64,000 nucleotides of DNA, taken from Rhodocollybia butyracea. Its lineage: Eukaryota > Basidiomycota > Agaricomycetes > Agaricales > Omphalotaceae. The notes under the pieces are model-generated. The model was not told the origin of the DNA, ran no database searches, and saw only the letters and a list, made by a program, of their open reading frames with translations. The stretch spans positions 62,001 through 126,000 of the forward strand of contig JADNRY010000111.1 in assembly GCA_015501585.1 (NCBI GenBank), in the 5' to 3' direction. A program made the translations under genes and the position numbers. This document shows positions 21,422 through 32,597 of the stretch, piece by piece (within the stretch, counting starts at the first letter, position 1; the number at the start of each line of letters is the position of its first letter).

Positions 21422-21429
21422 GGAACAGT

Positions 21430-24120
21430 TGAAGACTTTCGAGTAGAGTTCTGGTTATGCATTTACCAGCGCCAGGCTGGGAGGCGATTCTGTCGCTAGG
21501 TTGAAAGGCTGGTAGAGAAGTTGTATGAGGTGAACAGGAATGAGAGTTTAACTTGTAATCCATCGCACGATAACCAAACCCTATATTACCTAGATAGTTG
21601 AGTGAGAAACCATGGCATCTAGCGGCGAAGACAAAACAGGAATGAACACATACCTTACTCGACTCAGCAACCATCGACTCCTTTCTCAAGGTCTCAACAG
21701 TTTGTTAGATATCACAAGATATCAGTATCATTGTTATGATTGATCAAGCTCATAGTTATCTCACACTCATTATTGACACGTACTTACACGTACTTATTTC
21801 CTATCACCCCCATTACCAGTATATAAGCAGTAGCTAGATATACGCTACCTCATCCGATTGCCCCTCTCTCAGTGCTGTAGGGGGCAAACGGAATATATTG
21901 TGCTTTTCACTTTATTCTGCCGTTGTGCTATATATTATCCCGAGTGGTAATATTGTGTTCTATTTTATTATCCAACACAATCGGATCATATTTTATTATC
22001 CAACACAGTTACATGTACCTGTGACCAGTGACCAGTGGTCCCCATGCCCACTCCTTACTAGAAGAGATTCTAGAGACGGAAGGACTGTTCTCTCATTTGT
22101 GTTTGCTTGGAAATGATTAATGAAGGTTTAGGCCTTAGGGTGACCCGACTTCATCATCACTGTGAATCTGTGGTGAAGTTGTCACCAATAATCCGGGGAA
22201 TGAGATCAGTGAGATCAGGGTGATGGGAGGGAAGGGGAAGTCCGAAGTATGGTAGTTGGCAGGAAGGATGATGCAAGAATTTAGAAAACATGCGAGTGGT
22301 CCCTGAGTCCCCGACTCTGACCGAAGGGAAGGGAGGGTCTTGTAGGTGCCAATTGAGTGTTGGATTCTTCAAAAACCGCCAGATCGGGTAGTTCTTTCCC
22401 ACCTGATCTTCAGCTGCCGTGCCAGTTGTTTCATGTCAAGCCGCTATGCTGGCTGGTCTGTTTTTCAATGATCTCCATCATAACCATGAATGTTTCGGAT
22501 CACTGCCGGGAGGCTCATGCCCAATTAGGCTATGCGGGCGCACATGACCTACCGGCATCACCAAGGCATGGCAATTCTTCTCGTTCCTCGTACTTCCCCT
22601 CTGTTGAGCTTGCTTTCACAATATTTATAATTCACTCTTCTGAACAATCTTGAAACAAACCACTCGGCATATGTAATTGAAAGGAATATCCCTTTCTGGG
22701 ATATATCCGGAACGAGCTCTCCATTTATGATAAACCCAACCAATACTAATAGGTTTTCAAGTTGAGCTGTGCCAAGTAAGCGCTTGCGCACTTACTCTAC
22801 TTCCGTCGTTCCGACTCTCCCGAGTATTCCTGCTATTTCTAGGGAATCAATGCCATTTCTTAAACAATCAGTGTATGTACATCAACTCTACTAATGAGCA
22901 GCATTGCACTCCATTATCCTGTCAACTTCTACATGTTTAAGTAAATGATTATACTTAGCCTTAGAGTGATTCATAACTCTCTACTACTGTATGATTACAA
23001 CTGTTTCTCGGCTTAGCAGCTTATCCCACTTATTGTGGCAGGTAGTTGCCCGGTTGTACCAGTGCCTTCAGACAAATTATCCTCTATTGGAAGTACTTTA
23101 ATTACCTCAGTGCTAGGTGTTTGGTTGTTTTGCAGTCTTACATATATGCATTTGATTACCTAGGACACTAGCTAGATGGGTCATTAGCATTCAACGTAAC
23201 CCCTTATGGGACCTCATGGGACTATTATGGGACCTTGATAGGACTTTATGTGACAGATATGCGACCCTTCTGGGACGCTCTACAATGTATATTGAGTGTT
23301 TTTGTTGTACATTGTTGTCTAACGCTCAGGCTGGCCCGCCTACTCGCAACGCGGCAGGTCTTATTTGAAAATAAGCAGAAATCAAGATGACAAGAACTTT
23401 CCGTCTATGAAAATTACTGCAACAGCCATCCAGCCAAATATACATTAGGTCTACTTGAATTTTTTCCAGACAACTAGAGAATCCAAAGAGAAACTATATC
23501 CAGACGCGAGAACACATCAGAGCCGGGTTACAAGTCGAAGTCAACCATACAAGTAAAATATACTTAAACAAGAGTTAGACAAGCTTACACGGCATTATGC
23601 CACGAACCAATAATGCAATTGTCTTTGGCGCATCTGAGCCACAACAAAGTTGAACCCATTTCCACCACACGTTCTCCAGCATAGTCTATCCATTGAGGGT
23701 AGTGTTTCCTTCAAGGATAATGAATGTCTTTGACACTCACACCAGGTTTTGCGCTACCTCTGATACTTTCGAGGCACTGTTGACGCAACCCAGAGTCACC
23801 TGCGGCCAAGGTGATGGAGCATATTTCATTGATGCCAGAGCAGATGTTGGCCCGGGGCTGAGAGGTAAGTGTTTAAATATTTGTCCTTAATCCATTTTTT
23901 CAATATCAATTTGTATTAGGCAATACAACAATGCTTCTCGTCGCTCTTCCATCCTGTTTGCCTGTTTATGAAGAGGCCGGTTGAAAAAGCAGAGAAAATA
24001 ATGGATTAACAATGAAGATAAAAAGGAATAAAAAAAAGGAATAAAGAAAGTGAAACTTACTCCGGGTCTGGGGTGTACTATGGCAGTAGGACTTCTCCAG
24101 TCTGAAGCGCAAGGCTCCGC
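21430..24120. other. Intergenic region with dispersed-repeat copy
   Basis: No supported gene. It contains the inverted copy of the 4450-4562 repeat (22309-22446). At 23200-23275 it has several TATGGGAC words related to the minisatellite that follows. Short frames here lack start context and family resemblance. Confidence 0.45.
22309..22446 (-). repeat. Dispersed repeat, copy 2
   Basis: Reverse complement of 4450-4562 with scattered substitutions and about 27 extra bases near its 22410-22440 end. Flanking DNA differs on both sides. Confidence 0.7.
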
Positions 24121-24125
24121 ATGGA

Positions 24126-24350
24126 ACTGATGTAACTCTTATGGGACACTGATGTAACCCTTATGGGACATGCATGGGACTGATGTAACCCTTATGGGAC
24201 ATGCATGGGACTGACGTAACCCTTATGGGACATGCATGGGACCGGCGTAACCTTTATGGGACATGCATGGGACCAACGTAACCTTTATGGGACATGCATG
24301 GGACTGATGTAACCCTTATGGAACACAGTGTTGGACCAATGTAACCTCTA
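24126..24350. repeat. 31-bp minisatellite, about seven units
   Basis: The unit begins TGATGTAACCCTTATGGGAC and continues ATGCATGGGAC. Regular copies start at 24150, 24181, 24212, 24243 and 24274, with degenerate copies before and after. Units differ at one to four bases, mostly in the first four positions. Confidence 0.9.
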
Positions 24351-24950
24351 TGAATTTTGAAACTTGTACATAACTCTTATGGGACATGTGTGGGCTATGG
24401 TATGTTAAATAACTTGTGTGGGCCCTGGGGTGCACTTAACAGTCAATTGCACATATATAATATGTAGAATGTGTAGAATTTTTTGACTACTCAACAAACA
24501 GCCGGTTCAGTTGTAACATATAAATACCCCCAGTAGTTACTCTGGGGAATAATTTACTAAGGCCAGTAAGCTACTGTACTGCCAGGCTCAAGCGCTCCTC
24601 CCTCAACCTTGCCTCAACCACATCAATAAATTGTGCCACACGGAAATTTCAGCAGATACAGCATGTAGCAAGCCACCTCCAACACTGCTCCCAATCATGC
24701 TACTGCCCCAGCTTAGTATTGGACTCCTTTGCTCTTGAAATGTTTTATGCTTGCATTCTTCACTCTCATGTATCAGTTATATCCCAATGTGCATCAGACT
24801 TCTTGATGTATCATCACCCTTAGTTTTGCTCTTGAGATGCACTCCACTGAGACATTTATGAGTTGCATCCCATTGTGTGCCAGACTTATTGTTGTACTCA
24901 TTGCTTGCTGTTGCGCAACTGTTGCGTCATTTTCAGGAATGGGATTCCAT

Positions 24951-25318
24951 TCTCTTAAGGTAATCAACTTTATTACTGATATGTATACTTTAAGAACATT
25001 CTAAGTACTTAAAGATACTACTTAAGGCTAATACTACTTAAGGACGCTACTTAGTAAAGACTACAAAATACTTAAGAATACAAAATTGTTTGGGAACTAT
25101 CTGGAGTTGGGGTTACACACAAAGACAAATTCTTAAGAATTGTCTTAAGAACTCACCAGAACATGAGAATGGAAAGGTTCACGCAAAGACAAGGACCTTA
25201 AGGAATGTTTAAGAAGGGTATTTCTTAAGAATGGTCTTAAAACACACCAGTGAGAATGGAAGGGTAGCAGGGATCTTAAGGGCCTTATTAAGAACAAGTT
25301 CTTAAGATGATTTTAACG
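24951..25318. repeat. CTTAAG-rich block
   Basis: About ten copies of the palindrome CTTAAG (often TCTTAAGAA) occur in under 370 bp. Two longer phrases (CACACAAAGACAAATTC and CACGCAAAGACAAGGAC) repeat about 80 bp apart. A similar block lies at 26870-27090. Clustered short palindromes can mark the subterminal part of a DNA transposon, but no ends were found. Confidence 0.55.
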
Positions 25319-26446
25319 ACTTACCGAGTATCTCATCACTTATCCTCCTTCTCACTTTTATCCTCTCTTTTACTACTCTCACCTCTATCCCCCGAGTATG
25401 TGATAAGGGCTTTGCCCCTGCCCTCTTCCGACTCTGGATCCAACCGCAAGTTCCAAATCCAGCCAGAGAGTATTGAGCCTTGACTAAGTGTTGCAAATCC
25501 TTGATTGATTAGCGCAGATTGAATCCTGACTTGTGGCATGTTGTTTGCTTTGGAAGTTTGGGAGAGGGTGGCAGATGATGTTTCAATGACAAGGAGAATG
25601 AGAAGGGAACGACAGAACACTTGCCGTCACTGGAAATAAGAGACATATTGTGTAGCACTGGTGCAGAGTTGTACACGGTAGTCTGGACTCTGCACCATAC
25701 ACAATTTGTGAATTGAAAGTCTAATACCCAAGTATACAGACAGGCCACCACACCAAGTGGGAACCAGGATCTAGTAGCGGCGGTCAGTGGAAGATAGAGG
25801 TGATGGGATCCAACAACGGTCGCTGGTTGTTCGAGGAAAGAAAGAGACAAAGTGGTGTTAGCGCCCATTTCTATCAAACACGTGATGAGGGCCAAAGCAG
25901 GTCCTACGATGGCATTGGTCGTTATTATTTAAATACTACAAGGTCCTGGCAAAGGGTCAAAGCACCGCTTGTAAGTTGTTGTCGACAAAACAATAGAGTT
26001 ATTATTATTCTAAATACAAAAAGGAAAATTGATACGGAAAACATGGATACAATCAAAAAGATAGATACTACTAAGTACTAGTAGAGTAGGTTTAGTAGAT
26101 ACACTCGGTTCTTCAACTGTACAGTTTAATTCATACTCTTCAGATGCAGAAAGTAGGTGATGTAATGTCAAACTAGTCAAGATAGGAAGGCTCACAGTCC
26201 AACAAGAAGAGCAGGTAGTATACAAGAGATCTCGATACAAGGATATACCACATCAATGCCAAGAACTATCACAATGAGAGGGACATGGTTCATTGTCCTT
26301 GGCCCCACCACAACTCAAGTTCAATGCCAATCAGATCCTAGAACAGCGGATATCCTCAATCCAGGTCTAAACGAGGGGTACTTATTGGAGTCTGGAGAAG
26401 CTTGAGTTTGCATTTTCCGCGCTGCGTCACTGTCAGTGGCAGTGAA

Positions 26447-26471
26447 TCTGGATTAAGCCCGTTAATCCAGA
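26447..26471. repeat. Perfect 10-bp stem, 5-nt loop hairpin
   Basis: TCTGGATTAA and TTAATCCAGA enclose GCCCG. Confidence 0.8.
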
Positions 26472-26529
26472 TTTGGACAAACGCGGATCCGCACTTCGGC
26501 CTCAATTTGGCCTGGCCCCTCTTTTTCAA

Positions 26530-26576
26530 TTGTCTATTGTTTGAAACCACAAAAGGAGTATTCAAACAATAGACAA
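26530..26576. repeat. Perfect 16-bp stem, 15-nt loop hairpin
   Basis: TTGTCTATTGTTTGAA is exactly inverted after a 15-nt loop. It lies 58 bp from the preceding hairpin. Confidence 0.85.
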
Positions 26577-26869
26577 AAGGACTTATAATGCTCAACCGCC
26601 TGCGATTTGCTGCCTTTTCCCTCCTTTTCCCCAGCCATCCTTCTGCTTGTGTGCTTTAGAAAGATGACTTGGATTCTTGAATCTTGGATTTAGGGTGCCA
26701 TGCGCTTTTGGGCATTGATTCAACCCCAGATCAAAAGGCCTGCATTTGATTGGCAGGTAATGGTGTGATCGAGGGATGGGAAGTGGGAGTGGTGGGCTTG
26801 ATTTTGTTGGATAAGTGTCTATCTGTTCATGATTTTGTTGTTAATGAATGTGAACAATTCTGTCGCAAA

Positions 26870-27090
26870 CAATTTCTTAACAAAGTTGTTCTTAAGAAGT
26901 GAGTTCTTAATGAATGTTTTCACTTAAGGATTAAGTAAAATAATTCTCTTAATAAAAGTACTTAAGAACTTATTAAGAAATGTTCAAGTTGCAAGGGGTG
27001 ATGGATAGTCTAGTAAGATTAATAGGAGAAATTATTTCTTAAGGAACTCTTAAAACAATAGATAACTACTAGTCTTTGTTCTTTAAGAAC
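26870..27090. repeat. Second CTTAAG-rich block
   Basis: Repeated CTTAAGAA/TTCTTAA words as at 24951-25318, immediately left of the R2 cluster. Confidence 0.5.
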
Positions 27091-27109
27091 AATTGAATCC
27101 CACTGTACT

Positions 27110-30100
27110 TTGGAGCTTGGATTATCTGGAAACACGTGCTCTATAGGAGAGAGGACGGCATCGGGAATGGAAGTGGGGGTTTATTATTATTGTCAACTTC
27201 GTAACTGAATCTGTGATGGAAGCCAACGGTAGTTATCGATATCCCGAAAGTAATGAGATTCACGAGATGGTGGAGACGGTGGAAGTTAAGTATCTGGGAG
27301 TTGGGAATTAGGTACGAATCAGGATGATCAAGAAATCACCTCCCACCTTTAAAGAGCTGGGCTCCTGAATGTTCGAGTTTGGTACTTGAGCGGCGAGCCT
27401 TGGAGCTTGGAGCGCTTGAGCCTTGGAAACGCGAACTCGATAGGGGAGAATACGAGAGAATAGGATATCAGAGAGAGGACGGCATGTGTGGTGGAGGCAA
27501 GGGAACTAGAAGCAAGGCTTTAGAAGGGTGCAGAAGGGTGCAGAGGGGTTTGTAAGTTAGCAAGGACCGGAGTCCGAATATGTTACTCTTGTAGAACTGT
27601 CGTACGCTCTAGGTTACTGAAGTAAGTATAGACACCGCTTAAGGTTTCCACCGGTGTTGCAGAGAGTTTCGAAGCCTTGCATTGATCTATTGATTTATTG
27701 ATTATCGACTCTCTGAAGATTTTGGGATTAAAATGACCGTGGGTCTACTTGAGTACTTGAGTTCCTGAGGGTGTATAAATATAGTATATAAAGTAGTATA
27801 TAGAACAAGGTCCTCTCGTGGGACCTGCGTCTCAGCCGCTGTGATGCTTGGATTATCTGGATTATATGGAAACGCGGTGCTGTATAGAGGAGAGTAGAGG
27901 AGAAGAGGGTTATCTGTGATAGAACCTTTGAAGCAGGGGTGTAGCAATGTCAAGCAATGTCAAGCAATTGTCAAGAAAGGACCGGAGCAAGACCGGAGAC
28001 CTATAAGTACATATTACATACCGGTTAACATAATTGTATCAAGAAAAAACTTGCAAAAGTTCAGCTTCAACATCAGAGGATATCGCTCTGTAAAGATATG
28101 CGTACATGTTTCAATACGATCTGGGCTTGGGCTTGGGACGATCCTTGAGACGATCCCTGGGATTCCCAAGTTCGAGTTCCTGAGATCAGGTCCCTACTAA
28201 GGCCTACCAAGGCCTAGAAGGCCGAGAAGACCAGGAGAAGACTCAAAGGCTGCGAGTTATCTTTCTTGTTATCTTTCTTGTTTATCTTCTAGATTCTCTG
28301 TATTCTCTGTATTGCGTGTAATGAGATTCACGAGAGGGTTGTAGTTGGGAAATAGGATGATTAAAAAATACAAGATACATCCGAGTGGACCCACCTTTTA
28401 AATAGCTGGGCTCCTGGGCTCCTGAGTGTTCGAGTTTGGAGCTTGAGCCTTGGTAACGCGTGCTCAACAGGGGAGAATACAAGAGAATAGGAGATGAGAG
28501 AGGATGACATGTGTGGTGGGAGCAGGGGGCTTAGAAGCAGGGTACAGAAGCAGGGTTTAGAAGGGTTTAGAAGCTAATAGTAGAACTCTCGTACGCTCCA
28601 AATACAAAAGTAAGTATAGACACCGCTTACTTAAAGTTAGAATAAGAATAAAACGGTTTCCACCGGTGTTGGAGAGAATTTCGAATTCGAAGCTCACGTT
28701 GATTACTGAAGTACTGATTATCGGCTTCTGTGAAGATTTTGGGATTAAAATGACCGTGAGTCTACTTGAGTTCCTGAGTTTACTATATAATATAGTATCT
28801 ATATAGGACAAGGTCTTCTCCCAGGACCTGCGACTCGGGCACTGATAGTTGGATTATCTGGAAACGCGTGCTGTAATATAGGGGAGAAGAGGGTAGAGGA
28901 TATCTGTGATTGAAGCAGGGTTCAGTAGAGTCAAGCAAGGACCGGAGTCCGATAACTTACTACGTTGACTCTCTGACTCTATGATATATACCGCTTGAAA
29001 TAAACTGATCCACCGAGCTTGCAAAGGCCTCGAAGCTTCTTCGACGTTGTTTTATACAAATTATCGCTCTGTGAACATATACAGTCTGGGCTTGGGACGA
29101 AACATCTGTATTCCTTCCTTCCTTAAGTTCGAGTTCCTGAGCTTACTCAGATCAGGTCCCTCCCAGGGCCCAGGCGCCCGAGGCCCAACATAATGCATAA
29201 GGCCTGGGGACTACGACACTGTGAGATCTTCATTACCTTCCTGTTATCTTCTGTTATGTTTTGTATTGCGTGACCAAAGGAAATCTTCCACGGCCTATCT
29301 TCTTGAGCGATTGATGGTGTGTATATCTGTGTATATGTACAGTAAGAGTGTGCACATGCCATTTGTTAATCGCGAAAGGACACCCCTCAATCAGAAGAGT
29401 AGAAGTGCGTAGGCGAGAGAGAGGTAAAAAGTAAAAAGCACCGAATGAGCTTTTGTGACGTTTACCTCGAATCCAACCTGGGAGTTTCGCGTTGAGAAGA
29501 GAAAGTAGTTCCTAGGTGGTAGCGACGTCGATTTCCAGCTGATAGTGTACCGGTAGTGGTGCACTGGCATGAGGAAGTGGTGTGAGGAATGCGACACACT
29601 TTACGTTTCTCACTGCTGTTTGTTCCTCGTCGGTGTATAAAACAGAAGCTCTATCGGCCTCCGGACCGAAAAAAATCCGAAGCCGTGACCGGGAAAACGA
29701 TTTAATCATATTTTGGTCTTGGACGACATCATCGGTGACGCTTTTTTTGCTTCCATTTTCTTCCGTTTTGAGATGAAAAAACTGGTGAGACATGATAGAC
29801 ATAGGGCCTTCTTTTTCCGCGCGTGTGGCGTCCTTGGTACTTGAACATGACCTTGTGAGAATCCTTGTGGTTTTTCTTTTCGTGCCCTTGTTCTTTGGAC
29901 CCTTGTTCGAACCTTTGTTTTCTGGATTTCTGGATTTTTCTTTTATCCCAGCTCCAGCTTGTGTGAGTGTTCGCGCGCGCGCTCCAAGGCCTTGTTTTGC
30001 CATTGGTCGCCACACACCTAGTCTGCGGAGAATTCGAACGGGACGATCTACTTTGGCTTGGAAACCTTGGAACTTTGGAACCAACAGCTATATTGACGCA

Positions 30101-30136
30101 AGGGCGCATATAATGGCACAGATAGAGGATCCCCAG
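27110..30136. repeat. R2 repeat family cluster, left part
   Basis: Several diverged copies share ordered phrases: GGAAACGCGTGCTC, GGACGGCATGTGTGGTGGA, GTATAGACACCGCTTA, GGTTTCCACCGGTGTTG, CAAGGACCGGAGTCCGA and GGGACGAAACATCTGTATT. Copies start near 27125, 27420, 27860, 28440 and 28850. The part 29080-30136 matches 36110-37104 closely, differing mainly by small indels in simple runs. I cannot class the family: no LTR ends, target duplications or ORF of a known enzyme were found. Confidence 0.75.
29512..30084 (-). other. Unidentified open frame conserved in part between two R2 copies
   Basis: A 190-codon frame starts MVPKFQGFQAKVDRPVRILR,, has a Lys-rich middle (ENKGSNKGPKNKGTKRK) and contains KEGPMSIMSHQFFHLKTEE. 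The second R2 copy keeps the middle in frame over about 70 codons (36722-37069), but a 4-bp difference near 36693 and other indels break the rest. It may be a fragment of a captured or element-encoded gene. No domain is recognised. Confidence 0.3.
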
Positions 30137-30720
30137 TAGGCTCGTTCCCACCCGCTTCCAGATGTTGATGCGATCAACGGTCAGCCCGCTAAAGCGAGGC
30201 TTCTCTGGAAGCGGCTGGGACCATTCGTTGTCACTTTGGCAGGTAACGGATTTGTGACACAACACTTAGAATTTTTCAACCTTGCAAGTTCAAAAAAAAG
30301 TGTTCGAGTGACCTATCTCATTCAAAATAGTTTAACGAAAGCTTTCAAATGATATAAGTGAAAAAAACAACATTTTTTGAGTACTAACTAAGTAATGACT
30401 TGGGCAAAAGCCATCATTCCATAACGCATTCCATAACGCCTTCGCGTGACACACAGCCAACTTAACATTCCAATTTTCTCTCACTTTTTCGATTTTTTGA
30501 CCTATACCGCTCAACTCACTTTCCAAAAATAATGTCATCTAAATAGGTGTGTAGAATACTTTTTTTTTGAGCAAAAAGGTTGAATTTTCTAAGTGTCAAG
30601 TCACAATTTGCGTGACCTGGTAAAAGGACGACGAATGGTCCAGTCTATTTGGGAGAGTCACCCGCATCTCTGATGCGATCACACCCGGTGATCCGACTAA
30701 ATGGCAGGCCTGCGAGTCTA
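30137..30720. mobile_element. 584-bp foldback MITE with 9-bp target duplication
   Basis: GATCCCCAG flanks both sides (30128-30136 and 30721-30729), and the related R2 copy at 37096-37104 has a single GATCCCCAG with continuous flanks, an empty site. Short inverted ends (TAGGCTCG versus CGAGTCTA) and a larger imperfect inverted repeat (about 30250-30305 against 30550-30610, with ACACTTAGAA and its partner) give a foldback structure. A 9-bp duplication is typical of Mutator-like elements, but the ends are too short to be sure. Confidence 0.85.
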
Positions 30721-30729
30721 GATCCCCAG

Positions 30730-32100
30730 CACTGTGAGTTTCTCCAACACGTGTTGTAAAACTAATCAAGGCACTTGAGCTTGGAGCCTGGAGCTGGAGC
30801 GCTTGAGCCTTGGAAACGCGTGCTCCATAGGAGAGAATCCGAGAGGACGGCATATGTGTGTGGAAGCAGGGGGTTTAGAAGGGATTAGAAGAACTTCCTC
30901 TCGTACGCTCCAAGGAAAGATTTATTACATGGCATGGTCCAAGAGCTGAATGTAGCAATCGGAAACATTGTTGATGTAATATCGATTCAAGGTGAAGATG
31001 TGATCGATTGATAGGTGCGGCTGTTCATCCGGGGGATTCTTTACCTGATCTCAGGCTCATACAGACAGTGACGGAGCGCTGGAAGTTTTGACAAGCACCG
31101 CAAGAACTCGCGGAATTACTAGTAAGGTTCGACGTTCAACGTTTAGCGGCAGGTGAAGGAGGTCTCCAAGTCCTGAAACTAGAGGCCATACAATGAACAA
31201 GTTTAAGTCACTCCCGATTTCGTTGAGTGAGTCGGTGACTTCGATGGTGAGCGCTTCAGGATTTGTGATTCCAGCAGCTGGTGCAAACTTAGCCAATCGT
31301 CACAGTACTTAGGTGCGTAATATTAATACTGAGGTGTTGGAGCCTCCAAAAGCCGAAAGCACCGTAAGAAGGAGAAGCGGAAAGTCAATAAGCTTTTCGT
31401 GATGACCGGTCCGGAAAGAAAGACACCAGTCTACTTGACATTGAATTTTGGGAAGCTGAAGTCAACTGCAGAAAACTAACTGAAGGGTAACCCTGACGCC
31501 AGCGAGGACCTTCAGCATTAACCTGGCCTGTATTTGGTATCTATCTCGATTCTTTGACTGCGATGGGAACAAGGTTTATCAACACGATTGGGGTGTTCAA
31601 CAACATGCTACCCAAGCGAGGCAGCTACAGGTGTTCTCATCGAGTGTTATGCACTGAACCACAGACATTGGAGAGTAATGTGACTCGGGGGAACTATCGG
31701 AAACATCGTCAAATCTATGGTACTGGATTGGCACAGTTGACAGAATGAAAGTGCGTAGCTCTGGCAGCTTGAAATATTTCTAATAGGGAGATTGAAAACT
31801 TGTTACATTTGACGATCCATACGACAGTGTCGTCGGCGTTGCATTCCTAACACCTACCCCCAAACATACCATGATTTAAAGCTATAACACTCTGATCGAA
31901 ACGGAACATAATTCGACAGTGTTATATGTTCAAACCACCATCTTGTGATACACTTTTCCTGTTACTGGCGTCCTACTAGCCAGGCTCGGAGACTCGTTTG
32001 ACTTCAGCGATCAAACCTTTCAAAGGACACGATGACATGACACGGAACCTAGTCTACTGACCAGATCTGTAGGATTCGTGGCCTCCGCATTCTCTGCCTG
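30730..32100. other. Tail of an R2 copy and intergenic DNA
   Basis: 30730-30930 continues the R2 copy (CGCGTGCTCCATAGGAG near 30813). From 31000 on, short frames at 31057-31296 (minus) and 31554-31748 (plus) show no recognisable features. Confidence 0.4.
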
Positions 32101-32597
32101 TACATGTATAACTACGCTAACTTCTCTCAGCAAGAAGTGCGTTCAAATTCATCCCCACCTGGTGCTATGACATTCAATTCTTCGACAAAGTATATTCTTT
32201 GTTTTACATTGGCTGGTGAATTACTCACATGGGATTTCTGTGCGATTGTACAGCTCTGGAAATTACGCCACAGTCCCTAATATTGAGGAGGAAGAGGCGC
32301 AATTTCCTCAATTGAACTCCAGGCAAGTAACCTTGCCAATCTTGTCTATTCAAAATGCTCAAGCCCCATGTACCATAATATACAGCGAGAAGAGCTATGC
32401 TTTACCTTGTTTCACCGAAAATTACAAAGCGATCACATTGGCTGAAAGGTCAAAGTTATCATTTTGCATTGCGTTTTGAGATTCTGATACAATGTACTGA
32501 TAGACTAAAAGAGTTCCGATGGAAGTGAGTAATCTGTCATATGTTTATCCCCCACTGCGGTAGACCTAAATGTTCTCGTGTTCTGAACTGCTTACAG

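Larger units (their letters stand above)
25319..26869. other. Intergenic region with possible small coding exon and hairpins
   Basis: A minus-strand frame at 25336-25620 starts hydrophobic (CRSLLILLVIETSSATLS) and reads on for about 70 residues, like a secreted-protein exon. No upstream exon could be joined, so I do not call a gene. Two perfect hairpins lie at 26447-26576. Confidence 0.35.

Noticed and set aside
23693..23890. 65-codon plus-strand ORF
   Set aside because: Too short, no family resemblance, and close to repeat DNA.
25336..25895. Secreted protein gene on the minus strand
   Set aside because: One hydrophobic start-like segment, but no confirmed ATG, exon partner or family resemblance.
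32216..32479. 87-codon ORF as first exon of the membrane-protein gene
   Set aside because: It is not in phase with the intron at 32525-32597 and has no ATG, so the true first exon stays undefined.
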